A stretch of DNA of 64,000 nucleotides from Mycolicibacterium llatzerense (GTDB lineage: Bacteria > Actinomycetota > Actinomycetes > Mycobacteriales > Mycobacteriaceae), in assembly GCF_000878195.1 (NCBI RefSeq), contig NZ_JXST01000019.1, positions 50,067-114,066 on the forward strand, given 5' to 3'. A program made the position numbers and the translations under genes. The notes beneath the pieces are model-generated. The model was not told the DNA's origin, did no database searches, and was given only the letters and a program-made list of their open reading frames with translations. Shown piece by piece: positions 41,067 through 49,460 of this stretch. The stretch's first letter is position 1. Each line of letters starts with the position of its first letter.

Positions 41067-42223
41067 CGGGCGGGCACAACCTCCTGTGCGATGGTGCGCC
41101 GCGCCCGGTCCCGGGCCCAATCCTGCGCATCAAGTACGTCTTCCACGGTAGCGGGTTCGGCGGCCCATTGATCCGCAGCGCCCAGCACGTCGGACACGGT
41201 CCGCACGATCGCCGGGAACCCGATGCGCCCGTCGAGGAACGCTGCCGCTGACTCTTCGTTGGCCGCGTTGTACACCGCGGTCAGGCAACCACCGCGGGTT
41301 CCGGCCTCGCGGGCCAACCGGACCGCGGGAAAGACGTCGTCGTCCAGTGGCCCGAACTCCCAGGTCGAGGCCTTGGTCCAGTCGCAGGCCAGGGCGGCGC
41401 CCGGGACGCGGGCCGGCCACCCCAGGGCCAGCGCGATGGGCAGTTTCATGTCGGGCGGGCTGGCCTGCGCCAGCGTCGAACCGTCGGTGAACGTGACCAT
41501 CGAATGCACGATGGACTGCGGGTGCACCACGACGTCGATGCGGTCGTAGTCGATGCCGAACAGCAGGTGGGTCTCGATGAGTTCCAGCCCCTTGTTGACC
41601 AGCGACGCCGAGTTCAGGGTGTTCATCGGCCCCATCGACCACGTCGGGTGGGCACCGGCCTGCTCGGGGGTGACGTCCTCCAGGTCCTTGGCCGCCCAAC
41701 CGCGGAACGGGCCGCCGGACGCGGTGAGCACCAGCCGGGCCACTTCGTCACCCGTGCCGCCGCGCAGGCACTGGGCCAGCGCCGAATGTTCGGAGTCGAC
41801 GGGCACGATCTGCCCGGGCTGTGCGGCCTTGAGCACCAGCGGTCCACCGGCGACCAGCGACTCCTTGTTCGCCAGTGCGAGCCGAGCACCCGAATGCAGC
41901 GCGGCCAGCGTCGGCTTCAAACCCAGCGCCCCGACCAGCGAGTTCAGGACGACGTCGGCCTCGGTGTCCTCGACGAGCCGGGTGGCCGCGTCGGCCCCCG
42001 CGTAGGTGACGTCGCCGATGCGCTCGGCCGCGGCGACGTCGGCCACGGCGATATTGGTGACGCCCGTCTCGGCGCGCTGCCGAGCCAGCAGTTCGGCATT
42101 GCCGCCGCCGGCCGCCAGGCCGACGATCTCGAACCGGTCGGGGTTGGCGGCGATCACCTCCAGGGCCTGGGTACCGATCGACCCGGTACTGCCGAGCACC
42201 AGGACTCTTAGCCGCTCACTCAC
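41063..42223 (-). CDS. dxr: 1-deoxy-D-xylulose 5-phosphate reductoisomerase
   Basis: About 386 residues. NADPH-dependent enzyme that makes MEP, the first committed step of the isoprenoid pathway, and the target of fosmidomycin. NADPH motif [15 protein letters not shown] at the N-terminus; substrate and metal-binding residues in [31 protein letters not shown] and the [21 protein letters not shown] region. The GTG at 42223 is the likely start; a GTG at 42244 would add seven residues. It overlaps rip1. Confidence 0.95.
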   Translation of the reverse strand: MSERLRVLVLGSTGSIGTQALEVIAANPDRFEIVGLAAGGGNAELLARQRAETGVTNIAVADVAAAERIGDVTYAGADAATRLVEDTEADVVLNSLVGALGLKPTLAALHSGARLALANKESLVAGGPLVLKAAQPGQIVPVDSEHSALAQCLRGGTGDEVARLVLTASGGPFRGWAAKDLEDVTPEQAGAHPTWSMGPMNTLNSASLVNKGLELIETHLLFGIDYDRIDVVVHPQSIVHSMVTFTDGSTLAQASPPDMKLPIALALGWPARVPGAALACDWTKASTWEFGPLDDDVFPAVRLAREAGTRGGCLTAVYNAANEESAAAFLDGRIGFPAIVRTVSDVLGAADQWAAEPATVEDVLDAQDWARDRARRTIAQEVVPAR

Positions 42224-42309
42224 CTCTCTATTGTGCCGCCCCACCCGGCCTTCGGCGTCGGTGGTGGCACATCGGGATCAGCGGCGACGGAACCAGCCGG
42301 CGATTCGCG

Positions 42310-43110
42310 TCAGGCGGGCACTGTTGCGGCGCGCCGGATGGCGATGTCTCCCGAGGCGGTCCGGGCATGCACGGCCAACCGACGGTCGTCGTCTTCGGGG
42401 CCGGCGGTGGGGGTCAGATCGCTGTGCACCTTCCCGGACCGGCTGTCCAGATCGAGGTTCGCCGCGGTCCCCTCGGCTACGCCGACCTCGACGTAGCCAC
42501 TGGCAGTGGCCACCGACACCGATCCCGATTCGGCGCCTGCCACTGTCAGCGATCCGGACGCGGTCCGGCTGTGCACGGCTCCGCGCAATGTCCCGACGGT
42601 GGCCGAGCCGCTGGCTGCCTGAAACTTCAGGTTGCCGTCCAGATCGTCGATCGACAGGTCCCCCGAGGCAGTGGATACCGTGGCGTGCCCCAGCACCCGG
42701 CGGGCAGCGATGTCGCCGGATGCCGTGGCGGCCTTGATGTTTCCCTGTACAGAGTCGAGGACGGCGCTGCCGCTGGCGGCGTTGAACCGGCAGTCCGCGA
42801 CCGGGCCGTCGACCTGCAGATCAGCCGACGCCACCGAGACCGAGAGCCTGGACAGTGCCGGCAATGCAATGTCGACGTTGACGGCACCGCGGGACAGCGA
42901 CAGCAGCTTTCTGCCGACGATCACGGTCAGCGCGCCGTTCGAGAAATCGATGTGTGCCTGCTCGGCCGCCTTGACGTCGGCGGCCCGCATCGGGTCACGT
43001 GGCGTGACACGCACCTCGGTGTCGGTCCGGTCGGCGGCGGCGATGCGTACAGCGCCGGCCGCGAGTTCGATCGTGGCGGTGATGGGGTCTGACGTCGGAA
43101 ACGTTCGCAT
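42310..43110 (-). CDS. DUF4097 beta-strand repeat protein
   Basis: 266 residues. The C-terminal two thirds consist of at least seven copies of a roughly 18-residue unit centred on ASG[S/D], such as TASGDIAARR, TASGDLSIDD and AASGSATVG, as expected for a right-handed beta-solenoid of the DUF4097 (YvlB-like) family. No signal peptide is seen. An AGGAGAG site lies before the ATG. It is 45 bases after a ribbon-helix-helix regulator gene on the same strand, so the pair is likely co-regulated. Related proteins in other bacteria respond to envelope stress; here the role is unknown. Confidence 0.84.
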   Translation of the reverse strand: MRTFPTSDPITATIELAAGAVRIAAADRTDTEVRVTPRDPMRAADVKAAEQAHIDFSNGALTVIVGRKLLSLSRGAVNVDIALPALSRLSVSVASADLQVDGPVADCRFNAASGSAVLDSVQGNIKAATASGDIAARRVLGHATVSTASGDLSIDDLDGNLKFQAASGSATVGTLRGAVHSRTASGSLTVAGAESGSVSVATASGYVEVGVAEGTAANLDLDSRSGKVHSDLTPTAGPEDDDRRLAVHARTASGDIAIRRAATVPA

Positions 43111-43155
43111 GGTGCTCTCCTGTCGGTGGGTGGGGTTTGTTGTCTGCTGTTTTCG

Positions 43156-43662
43156 TCAGCGGACCCAGCCGCTGATGGTGTTGCCGCGCTTTCGATCGCG
43201 TGGCGCCGGCCCGCCGAGCGCGGCACCGACGGCGCGAACCAACCAGGCGTTGACCGAGAGCCCGTCGCGCCGCGCCGCGGCGTCCACACCGCCGCGCAGA
43301 GCCTCGGGCAACCGCAGGGTCACGCGCCAGGTACCGCCGTCGTCACCGGTCGGAGCACTGACGGCGCCGTCGGCCAGGTCCGCATCGGCGGCGACCGGCG
43401 GTTCAGGATCCGCGTCTGCCGATGTCCCGGTCACGACGAATTCCGGGTCGCGGCCGCGCAATCGCACGTCGACCGACGCCGGTGCCAACTCGCGCGTGAT
43501 GTGCTCGGCCGCTTCGGAGAGCGCCTCGAGCAACGCCAGGCGAAGAGCGGAATCGAGCGGTGCACTGAGTCGTTCGGCGAGTTCAGCTGCCTCGGCGCCA
43601 CCTGCCGCGGCGGCGATCTCCAGCTCGATCCGAACTCCGTCGACGTAAGGCTGCAGGTCCAT
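43156..43662 (-). CDS. Ribbon-helix-helix (HicB-like) regulator
   Basis: 168 residues. N-terminal helical part with LEALSEAAEHITREL, an acidic linker (about 75-108), and a C-terminal ribbon-helix-helix domain: WRVTLRLPEALRGGVDAAA then GLSVNAWLVRAVGAAL. The family is often labelled HicB antitoxin, but no HicA toxin gene is near, so I read it as a repressor of itself and of the DUF4097 gene. Its start codon lies inside a palindromic element (43661-43694), fitting autoregulation. Confidence 0.78.
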   Translation of the reverse strand: MDLQPYVDGVRIELEIAAAAGGAEAAELAERLSAPLDSALRLALLEALSEAAEHITRELAPASVDVRLRGRDPEFVVTGTSADADPEPPVAADADLADGAVSAPTGDDGGTWRVTLRLPEALRGGVDAAARRDGLSVNAWLVRAVGAALGGPAPRDRKRGNTISGWVR

Positions 43663-43694
43663 GACACCACTATGACATCACTCTGGTGTCATAG
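43661..43694. promoter_or_regulatory. Probable operator of the RHH regulator: three half-sites
   Basis: Three copies of ATGACAYCA: two direct (43661-43669 and 43672-43680) and one inverted (43684-43692). The outer pair forms a perfect 9-base inverted repeat, and CTATGACA/TGTCATAG (43670-43677 and 43687-43694) a second perfect one. The element covers the start codon of the RHH gene. Confidence 0.65.
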
Positions 43695-43805
43695 CAAGCA
43701 TCAAGTTGACGCCACGCCGTGCCGCCCACGCGCCACCTACACCGACTACGACCGAGCGTCGTATGCAAGAATGACCGCAATCCATCGGATCGTTAAGGAG
43801 TAGCC

Positions 43806-44060
43806 GTGGCCACCACCGAGGTCGAACGAAGCACCGGCGTCGATGTCGAGGACGTCCCCTCGGCCGAGTGGGGCTGGTCCAAGATGAACCGCGGCGTGAT
43901 TCAGGCCGGTGGCATCCTGTCCGCCCTCTTCCTGCTGCTGATGCTGCGCGGCAACCACGTCGGCCACGTCGAGGACGCCTGGCTGATCGGGTTCTCCATC
44001 CTGTTGTTCGTCATCGTGATCCGCGGCTGGTGGCTGCGTCGTCGCGGCTGGATCCGCTGA
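43806..44060 (+). CDS. DUF2631 small membrane protein
   Basis: 84 residues. GTG start with AAGGAG five to six bases upstream. The N-terminal part has the family pattern [12 protein letters not shown], then two membrane helices (about 32-48 and 55-72) and a basic C-terminus ([12 protein letters not shown]). DUF2631 proteins are restricted to actinobacteria and have no known function (Rv2876 in M. tuberculosis). It stands alone between a divergent regulator gene and a terminator. Confidence 0.86.
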   Translation: MATTEVERSTGVDVEDVPSAEWGWSKMNRGVIQAGGILSALFLLLMLRGNHVGHVEDAWLIGFSILLFVIVIRGWWLRRRGWIR

Positions 44061-44071
44061 CCTCAGTCCTT

Positions 44072-44115
44072 ACGACAAAGGCCACGAACTCTTTCGAGTT
44101 CGTGGCCTTTGTCGT
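44072..44115. terminator. Strong bidirectional terminator
   Basis: A perfect inverted repeat with 20-base arms (44072-44091 and 44096-44115) and the 4-base loop TTTC. It lies between the converging DUF2631 and DUF1275 genes, 12 and 10 bases from their stops. This is the most stable hairpin I found in the window. Confidence 0.92.
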
Positions 44116-44124
44116 TGCCGGGTT

Positions 44125-44868
44125 TCAGGCGGTGGGCTCGCGGTGCCGCCGGTCCGAATGGAAGAACGTGACGAGTGTCGTTGCGCCGCAGATCAAGCCG
44201 ACCGTGCCGATGAGCTGCGGACCGGTGATCCGGTCGGCCAGCCCGCCACCCACGGCCGCGCCGATCATGAACGACAACAACAACGCCAGGTAACCCAGCC
44301 AGTCGTAGACAGTGCCGCTGCCACAGATGTGGCGCTCCAGCCCCTGTCCCAGCTTGACGACCGTTCCAGTGACGTAGCTGAGCGGCACCGCCACTTCGCC
44401 GCGCTTGACGAAACTCGTGTTCAACGCGCCCACCGAGAAACAGATGATCAGGATGCCCGTGAAGTTGACGTCCTCGTAGTACCAGCCGTCCTCGTACAGC
44501 TCGACCACGGACGCCACCAGCAAGCCGATGGTGACCAGCGCGGTGGCACCGTGCGGATGGTTCTGCCAGTACCGGCGCCGCAGGAACGACGCCACGAAGA
44601 CGCCGGCCAGGAAGCAGGCCATCAACGACAACGCCGCCAGCGGCCCCGCCCCGGACACCTTCTGCCGTTCCGCGACATCGAACCAGCCGAGTACCGCCCG
44701 TTCGGTGTTGCCCGTCATGAAGGTGACGAAGTATCCCGCACTGTGCAGGAACGCGACCGCGCCGATCATGCCGGCCAACCACGACAGCAGCCACGACAAC
44801 CGCGCCTCCGGTCCGATGGCGCCTTCCTTGCTCACAACCCTGTCGGGTGACTGCTGATCCACCGGCAC
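44125..44868 (-). CDS. DUF1275 (YoaK-like) membrane protein
   Basis: 247 residues with about six membrane helices. The hallmark is the first helix pair with GAVAFLHSAGYFVTFMTGNTE, typical of the YoaK/DUF1275 family, followed by LIICFSVGALNTSFVKRG and VTGTVVKLGQ. Function unknown; related to no known transporter class with certainty. Start is a GTG at 44868; other starts slightly downstream are possible because the first 20 residues are poorly conserved in character. Confidence 0.84.
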   Translation of the reverse strand: MPVDQQSPDRVVSKEGAIGPEARLSWLLSWLAGMIGAVAFLHSAGYFVTFMTGNTERAVLGWFDVAERQKVSGAGPLAALSLMACFLAGVFVASFLRRRYWQNHPHGATALVTIGLLVASVVELYEDGWYYEDVNFTGILIICFSVGALNTSFVKRGEVAVPLSYVTGTVVKLGQGLERHICGSGTVYDWLGYLALLLSFMIGAAVGGGLADRITGPQLIGTVGLICGATTLVTFFHSDRRHREPTA

Positions 44869-44917
44869 ATTATGTATGGCGCGGATCGACGGACGGCTCA
44901 GATCGATCCCGGCGCCG

Positions 44918-45346
44918 TCACCAGCGTTGCGGCCGGCAGGTGAAGCTCAGCCGGAATTTGCCGATCTGGATTTCGTCACCGCTGGTGAGCGGGAGCGACA
45001 GGACCTGGACTCCGTTCACCGAGGTGCCGTTCAGGCTGCCGACGTCGATGATCCAGTATTCGCCATCGAGCCAACGGATTTCAGCGTGATGGCGGCTGAC
45101 GGTGATGTCGTCGAGAAACACGGCACTGTCGGGGTGCCGACCGGCGGCGACAATGTCGTCGGCCAGCAGGAACTGGCCGCCGGCACCGGGGCCGCCGGTG
45201 ATCGCCAGGACCCCCGAGCCCGGGCGCACCTCCGACACCCTCTGGTGCCCGGCATGCCCTTCGGCACCTTCGTCGATTACCCGGTCGATCGCGGTGGCGT
45301 GGACGGCGACGTCGTCACCGAGGCGCGCGTGGTCGGTCAGACTCAT
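44918..45346 (-). CDS. FHA-domain protein
   Basis: 142 residues. An FHA phosphothreonine-binding domain fills about 65-138: AGRHPDSAVFLDDITVSRHHAEI carries the conserved Gly-Arg and Ser-Arg-His, and SLNGTSVNG the later Asn-Gly. The N-terminal 45 residues lack the ETTS phosphorylation motif of GarA, although the size and fold are similar. It may read Thr phosphorylation by a Ser/Thr kinase. ATG with AAGGAAA six bases upstream; it lies 36 bases after the SulP gene start and may be expressed with it. Confidence 0.87.
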   Translation of the reverse strand: MSLTDHARLGDDVAVHATAIDRVIDEGAEGHAGHQRVSEVRPGSGVLAITGGPGAGGQFLLADDIVAAGRHPDSAVFLDDITVSRHHAEIRWLDGEYWIIDVGSLNGTSVNGVQVLSLPLTSGDEIQIGKFRLSFTCRPQRW

Positions 45347-45382
45347 ATCGGGTTTCCTTTGCCTGGCTGGGTTTTCGAAGCG

Positions 45383-47020
45383 CTACTTGATGGTGTGGCT
45401 GCGGGCATGGGCGATGGCATCGTCCAGCGTCTCGATGAGGTGGTTCTCATGACGCAGGGAGTCGATGGTGCCGACACCTGCGAGGAGGTCTCGGTGCTCG
45501 GGCCGGACACCTTTGATGATCACGGTGATGCCCCGTGACTCAAGATCTTCCACGATCTGCGTCAGGGTGTGCGCACCCGTGGCATCGAGCATGCCGAGTT
45601 GCGACAGCCTGATGATGACGACCTCCGTCTCGGCATGGTGACCATCGGTGATCGCGGTCGAAATCCGTTCGGCCGCACCGAAAAACATTGCCCCGTCGAG
45701 CCGCAGCAGGGCGATGCGTTCGTCGCCGGGCACGTAGGGTCCCGGCAGATCCTCGCGCGTGACGCTGCTGCGCCGGGCCAGCGCACGCAGCGCAAACAAC
45801 GCCGTTGCCGCGACACCGATCTCGACGGCCTGGATCAGGTCGAAACAGACAGTGACAGTCGCGGTCAGCAGAAAAGTCACCGCGTCCGAACGCGTGGACC
45901 GCAGAATCCGCGTGACCGTGTGCGGTGAGATCATCCGGAACGCCGTCACCATCAACACCGCCGACAGCGCCGCCAGCGGGATGGTCCCGACCAGTCCGCT
46001 GACCAGGTAGACCACGGCCAGCAGCACCACCGAGTGCACGATCGCCGCGACGCGGGTCCGCGCGCCGGAGCGTACGTTGACCGCGGTGCGGGCAATGGCC
46101 CCGGTGGCCGGCATGCCGCCGAACATCCCGGAGGCGACCGAAGCCAGTCCCTGGCCCACCAGTTCCCGGTTCGGGTCGTAGGGCCCGGTCGGGGACATCG
46201 TCGCCGCGACCCGCGCCGACAGCAGTGACTCGATCGCGGCCAGTGCGGCGATCGCCAGTGCCGCACCGAACAGAGAGTGCAACACCGCCAGATCAGCGTG
46301 TGGCCATACCGGTGTGGGCAATCGCGAAGGGAGCGCGCCGATCCGGGCTGCCGGCAATCCAGTGCCCACGACCAAGGCGGTAGCCGCGACAACCGCCACC
46401 AACGACGCAGGCACCGCGGGGTGCAGCCTGGGCAGCACGATCATCAGGGCTGCCACCAACACCGTGACGAGGAGGGCCGGCCATGCTGCCCCCACGTCGA
46501 GGTGCGAGACGACCAGGCCTGTGGCCACCAGCGGGGACCGCCCGGCGGGTGCCGCCTGCCCGAATGCGGCCGGGACCTGCTGCAGAAAAATGATGACGGC
46601 GATGCCGAGGGTGAATCCTTCGATGACCGGCCACGGAATGAAGGTCACCGCGCGCCCAACGCCGGTGATGCCGGCCACCACGACGATGACCCCGGCCAGG
46701 ATGGTGACGGCGGCGACGCTGCCCAGTCCGTACTGGGCCACGATCGGCGCCAGTACCACCGTCATCGCCCCGGTCGGCCCCGATACCTGAACATGCGATC
46801 CGCCGAACACCGCGGCCACCAGGCCAGCCACGACCGCGGTGACCAGACCGGCCGCCGCGCCGACACCCGAACTGATGCCGAACGCCAGCGCGAGCGGCAA
46901 CGCGACGACCCCGACCGTCACCCCGGCAAGGACATCACGCCGCCACGAGTGCCTCAGGCCGGCATAGTCCTTGCGCGACGGCAACAACCGGGTGATGCGG
47001 TCGCCGGCGACCTTGGTCAT
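45383..47020 (-). CDS. SulP-family anion transporter with STAS domain
   Basis: 545 residues. Membrane domain of about 12-14 helices (35-410) with the SulP signatures LAGVTVGVVALPLALAFGIS and GSHVQVSGPTGAM, then a C-terminal cytoplasmic STAS domain (about 430-540) with LRLDGAMFFGAAERI and IIRLSQLGMLDATGAHTL. Carries inorganic anions such as sulphate or bicarbonate; which one cannot be told. It overlaps the ArsR gene by four bases, so the regulator and transporter are translated together. Confidence 0.9.
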   Translation of the reverse strand: MTKVAGDRITRLLPSRKDYAGLRHSWRRDVLAGVTVGVVALPLALAFGISSGVGAAAGLVTAVVAGLVAAVFGGSHVQVSGPTGAMTVVLAPIVAQYGLGSVAAVTILAGVIVVVAGITGVGRAVTFIPWPVIEGFTLGIAVIIFLQQVPAAFGQAAPAGRSPLVATGLVVSHLDVGAAWPALLVTVLVAALMIVLPRLHPAVPASLVAVVAATALVVGTGLPAARIGALPSRLPTPVWPHADLAVLHSLFGAALAIAALAAIESLLSARVAATMSPTGPYDPNRELVGQGLASVASGMFGGMPATGAIARTAVNVRSGARTRVAAIVHSVVLLAVVYLVSGLVGTIPLAALSAVLMVTAFRMISPHTVTRILRSTRSDAVTFLLTATVTVCFDLIQAVEIGVAATALFALRALARRSSVTREDLPGPYVPGDERIALLRLDGAMFFGAAERISTAITDGHHAETEVVIIRLSQLGMLDATGAHTLTQIVEDLESRGITVIIKGVRPEHRDLLAGVGTIDSLRHENHLIETLDDAIAHARSHTIK

Positions 47021-47394
47021 CGGCTGGTGCCGATCGGCGGCAGTGCGTTGACGGCATCGAGCTGATCACGTTGCGCGGCAAGGGTATCGGCGAGGAACGT
47101 TCGCGCGATGAGCAAAAGTTCGGCGATCTTCGGATGCGCCAACGTGTAGTACACCGCGTTGCCGGCCCGATACCCGCTGACCACACGATGACGTTTGAGC
47201 ACGGCCAGATGCTGCGAGAGCAGCGTCGGTTCGATATCGCTGGCCGCGAGGATGTCGCTCACCGGCGTCGGGCCATCTGAGGTCGACAGGATCTCCAGCA
47301 CTCTGATACGGGCCGGATGCGCGAGCGCTTTGAAGAGGTTCGCCTTGATCTCGTACAGCGGCCGTTCGGGACCGTCGAGCACGCTGTCGACCAT
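47017..47394 (-). CDS. ArsR-family regulator without cysteine
   Basis: 125 residues. A winged-helix ArsR/SmtB protein: LFKALAHPARIRVLEIL at the start, the recognition helix in EPTLLSQHLAVLKRHRVV, and a wing with GNAVYYTL. There is no Cys in the whole protein, so the usual thiolate metal sites are absent. The ligand is therefore not a thiol-bound metal. It is first in a two-gene operon with the SulP transporter; a perfect palindrome lies upstream at 47412-47441. Confidence 0.9.
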   Translation of the reverse strand: MVDSVLDGPERPLYEIKANLFKALAHPARIRVLEILSTSDGPTPVSDILAASDIEPTLLSQHLAVLKRHRVVSGYRAGNAVYYTLAHPKIAELLLIARTFLADTLAAQRDQLDAVNALPPIGTSR

Positions 47395-47411
47395 TTTGCT
47401 GCACCCCTAAT

Positions 47412-47441
47412 TGATGGATTGCGTAAATTCTCAATCCATCA
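47412..47441. promoter_or_regulatory. ArsR operator
   Basis: TGATGGATTG (47412-47421) and CAATCCATCA (47432-47441) form a perfect 10-base inverted repeat with a 10-base spacer, i.e. half-sites two helical turns apart. A TATGAT hexamer, read on the minus strand, overlaps its outer end and is a candidate -10 box for the arsR-sulP operon. Confidence 0.75.
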
Positions 47442-47542
47442 TAGCGCGCCGGGCCCGCCCGACAGATTCACCAGATCAGCTTTTGCCAGACAACGCACAG
47501 GCTCGCGAAGCGAAAGTGCGTGGGCTCGGTAACATTCGCGCC

Positions 47543-48883
47543 ATGGCCGTAGCCGACAACACAATCGACCTGGGAGACCAAGCCTCCTTTACCGGCTTAC
47601 GGGCGCTGGGCCGTGGCCCGCTCATCCAATACACCTGGATCTACGAACATCCCATCGACCTGGATGGCCTGCGCCGCCTGCACCGCAATCTGGGTAGCGG
47701 CGGCCTGTTGGGCCGCCGGATCGAACGGTCGCCGCTGCCGTTCGGGCGGCACCGGTGGGTCCGCTCGACCGGACCGCTGGGCCTCGACATCGCCACCGGG
47801 ACGCGACCCGTCACCGAGCTGAACGACTGGGTCAACGAACGCGCCTACATCCCGGTGGACCCGGAGCATGGCCCGCCCTGGCACCTGGGCGTGCAGCAGC
47901 TCGAAGGCGGCGGCGCGGCCGTGTCGCTCGTGGTGTCGCACACCGTCGGGGACGGCCTGGCCATTGCCGAAGCCGTCGCCGACGCGGTCAACGGCGAACC
48001 CCGCGACCTCGGCTACCCGATACCCGCATCCCGGACCCGGCGCGAGGCACTGCGCGAAGACCTCCGCCAGACAGTGCGCTCGGTACCCAGTTGGTTCAAG
48101 GCCGTGGTCGGGGCCGCCAAGATCGCTCGCGATCAGAAGGGCGACCTCGCGGCGTCGGCCAAATCGGTGACGGCGGCGGTGTCCAGCGGGATCGCCACGC
48201 CGGTGACGCCGCCGTTCGTCACCATCCACATCGACATCGACGAGTGGCACCAGCGCGCGAAAGCCCTTGGCGGGACCAGCAATGTGCTGTTCGCCGCACT
48301 CGGCGCCCGGGTCGGGCAGGTGGTGGGCCGGCTGGGCGACGACGGCCGGGCCATGCTCTCGTTTCCCGTCAACATCCGCACCGAGGGCGACACCCGGGGC
48401 AACGCGCTCAGCACCATCACCGTGATGGCGGACCCCGAGAAGGTCAGCACCGACCTGAGCGAACTGCGGGGCGACATCAAGCACGAGCTCGCCGGTGTCG
48501 ACGAGTGGACCCGAATGATGCTCACGCCCCTTCCGCTCACTCCCCTGGTGCCCAAGTTCGCGGTGCGACGGCTGGAGAAGATGGTGCTCAAGGTCGGCAA
48601 GCCCATCGGCTGCTCGAACCTGGGCCTGTTCCCCCCCGCGTTCAACCGGCCCGACGGCACCGACGCCGACAATTTCCACGCCCGCCTGGTCGAACCGGGA
48701 CTTACGCCGGTGGACCTCGAACGGCTCAACGGTCACCTGTTCCTGGTGTTGTGCCAGACCCCGACGTCGATGATCGTGACGGTCACCGCGTGGGAACCGG
48801 GCGAGACGAACACCAAAGCGGCACTGGCAGATTCCACCCGCAAGGCGCTGGCCGAACTCGGGCTCACCGGAACCGTCGACTAA
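47543..48883 (+). CDS. Condensation/WS-DGAT-like acyltransferase
   Basis: 446 residues. The motif HTVGDG (His133, Asp137) is the HxxxD active site of condensation-domain, wax-ester/diacylglycerol and PapA-type acyltransferases. The first 100 residues have the typical N-terminal half-fold with LGRGPLIQYTWIYEHPID, and PVNIRTEGDTRGNALS around residue 273-288 fits the second half. Substrates unknown; lipid esterification is plausible. A TAACAT hexamer exactly seven bases before the ATG suggests a leaderless mRNA. A TetR gene follows 25 bases later on the same strand. Confidence 0.82.
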   Translation: MAVADNTIDLGDQASFTGLRALGRGPLIQYTWIYEHPIDLDGLRRLHRNLGSGGLLGRRIERSPLPFGRHRWVRSTGPLGLDIATGTRPVTELNDWVNERAYIPVDPEHGPPWHLGVQQLEGGGAAVSLVVSHTVGDGLAIAEAVADAVNGEPRDLGYPIPASRTRREALREDLRQTVRSVPSWFKAVVGAAKIARDQKGDLAASAKSVTAAVSSGIATPVTPPFVTIHIDIDEWHQRAKALGGTSNVLFAALGARVGQVVGRLGDDGRAMLSFPVNIRTEGDTRGNALSTITVMADPEKVSTDLSELRGDIKHELAGVDEWTRMMLTPLPLTPLVPKFAVRRLEKMVLKVGKPIGCSNLGLFPPAFNRPDGTDADNFHARLVEPGLTPVDLERLNGHLFLVLCQTPTSMIVTVTAWEPGETNTKAALADSTRKALAELGLTGTVD

Positions 48884-48885
48884 GT

Positions 48886-48906
48886 TACCGGGTAGTACCA
48901 TCGGTA
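48886..48906. promoter_or_regulatory. Promoter/operator before the TetR gene
   Basis: TACCG (48886-48890) and CGGTA (48902-48906) flank GGTAGTACC (48891-48899). The TACCAT hexamer at 48896-48901 ends seven bases before the GTG at 48909, the spacing of a leaderless promoter, so the palindromes overlap the -10 box. This fits autorepression by TetR. Confidence 0.5.
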
Positions 48907-48908
48907 TC

Positions 48909-49460
48909 GTGGACAGTACCGCGAGCCCCGAGGGCAGCTCCGTCGAGGACGCCTCGACCCCGAGCCGAATCCTGGTGGCAACCGCGGAAGTGCTTGCCCG
49001 TCAGGGACAAGCCAAACTCAGCCTGTCCGAGGTCGCCATGCAGGCGGGGGTTTCCCGCCCAACGCTGTACCGCTGGTTCGCTTCCAAGGAGGCGCTGCTC
49101 GAATCATTCGGGCGGTACGAACGCGAATTGTTCGTCGACGGCATGAGCGCGGCCACCGAAGGGCTGCGGGGCAACGAAAAGCTCGATGCCGCACTGCAAT
49201 TCATCGTGCGGTACCAGAAGACCTATTCCGGTGTGCGCGTCATCGACATCGAACCCGAAGTCGTGCTCGCCCAGCTGCCGAACGTCCTCCCGATCATGCG
49301 GAACCGTCTGCAGAAACTGCTCTCCGGACCGAACGCCGAACTGAAGGCGGCCACCGCCATCCGGATCGCGATATCGCACTACCTGGTCCGCAGTGACGAC
49401 ACCGACCAGTTGCTGGCGCAACTGCGCCATGCCGTCGGCCTACGCGAGCCGAGCAGCTAG
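48909..49460 (+). CDS. TetR-family regulator
   Basis: 183 residues. A helix-turn-helix with [21 protein letters not shown] (about 37-57) in the usual N-terminal place; the C-terminal ligand part has an [17 protein letters not shown] segment. GTG start. It follows the acyltransferase-like gene but has its own likely promoter; the acyltransferase is its most obvious target. The stop overlaps the rlmN stop on the other strand. Confidence 0.88.
   Translation: MDSTASPEGSSVEDASTPSRILVATAEVLARQGQAKLSLSEVAMQAGVSRPTLYRWFASKEALLESFGRYERELFVDGMSAATEGLRGNEKLDAALQFIVRYQKTYSGVRVIDIEPEVVLAQLPNVLPIMRNRLQKLLSGPNAELKAATAIRIAISHYLVRSDDTDQLLAQLRHAVGLREPSS

Noticed and set aside
43156..43662. A HicAB toxin-antitoxin system.
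   Set aside because: The RHH domain fits HicB-like proteins, but no HicA-like small gene lies on either side.
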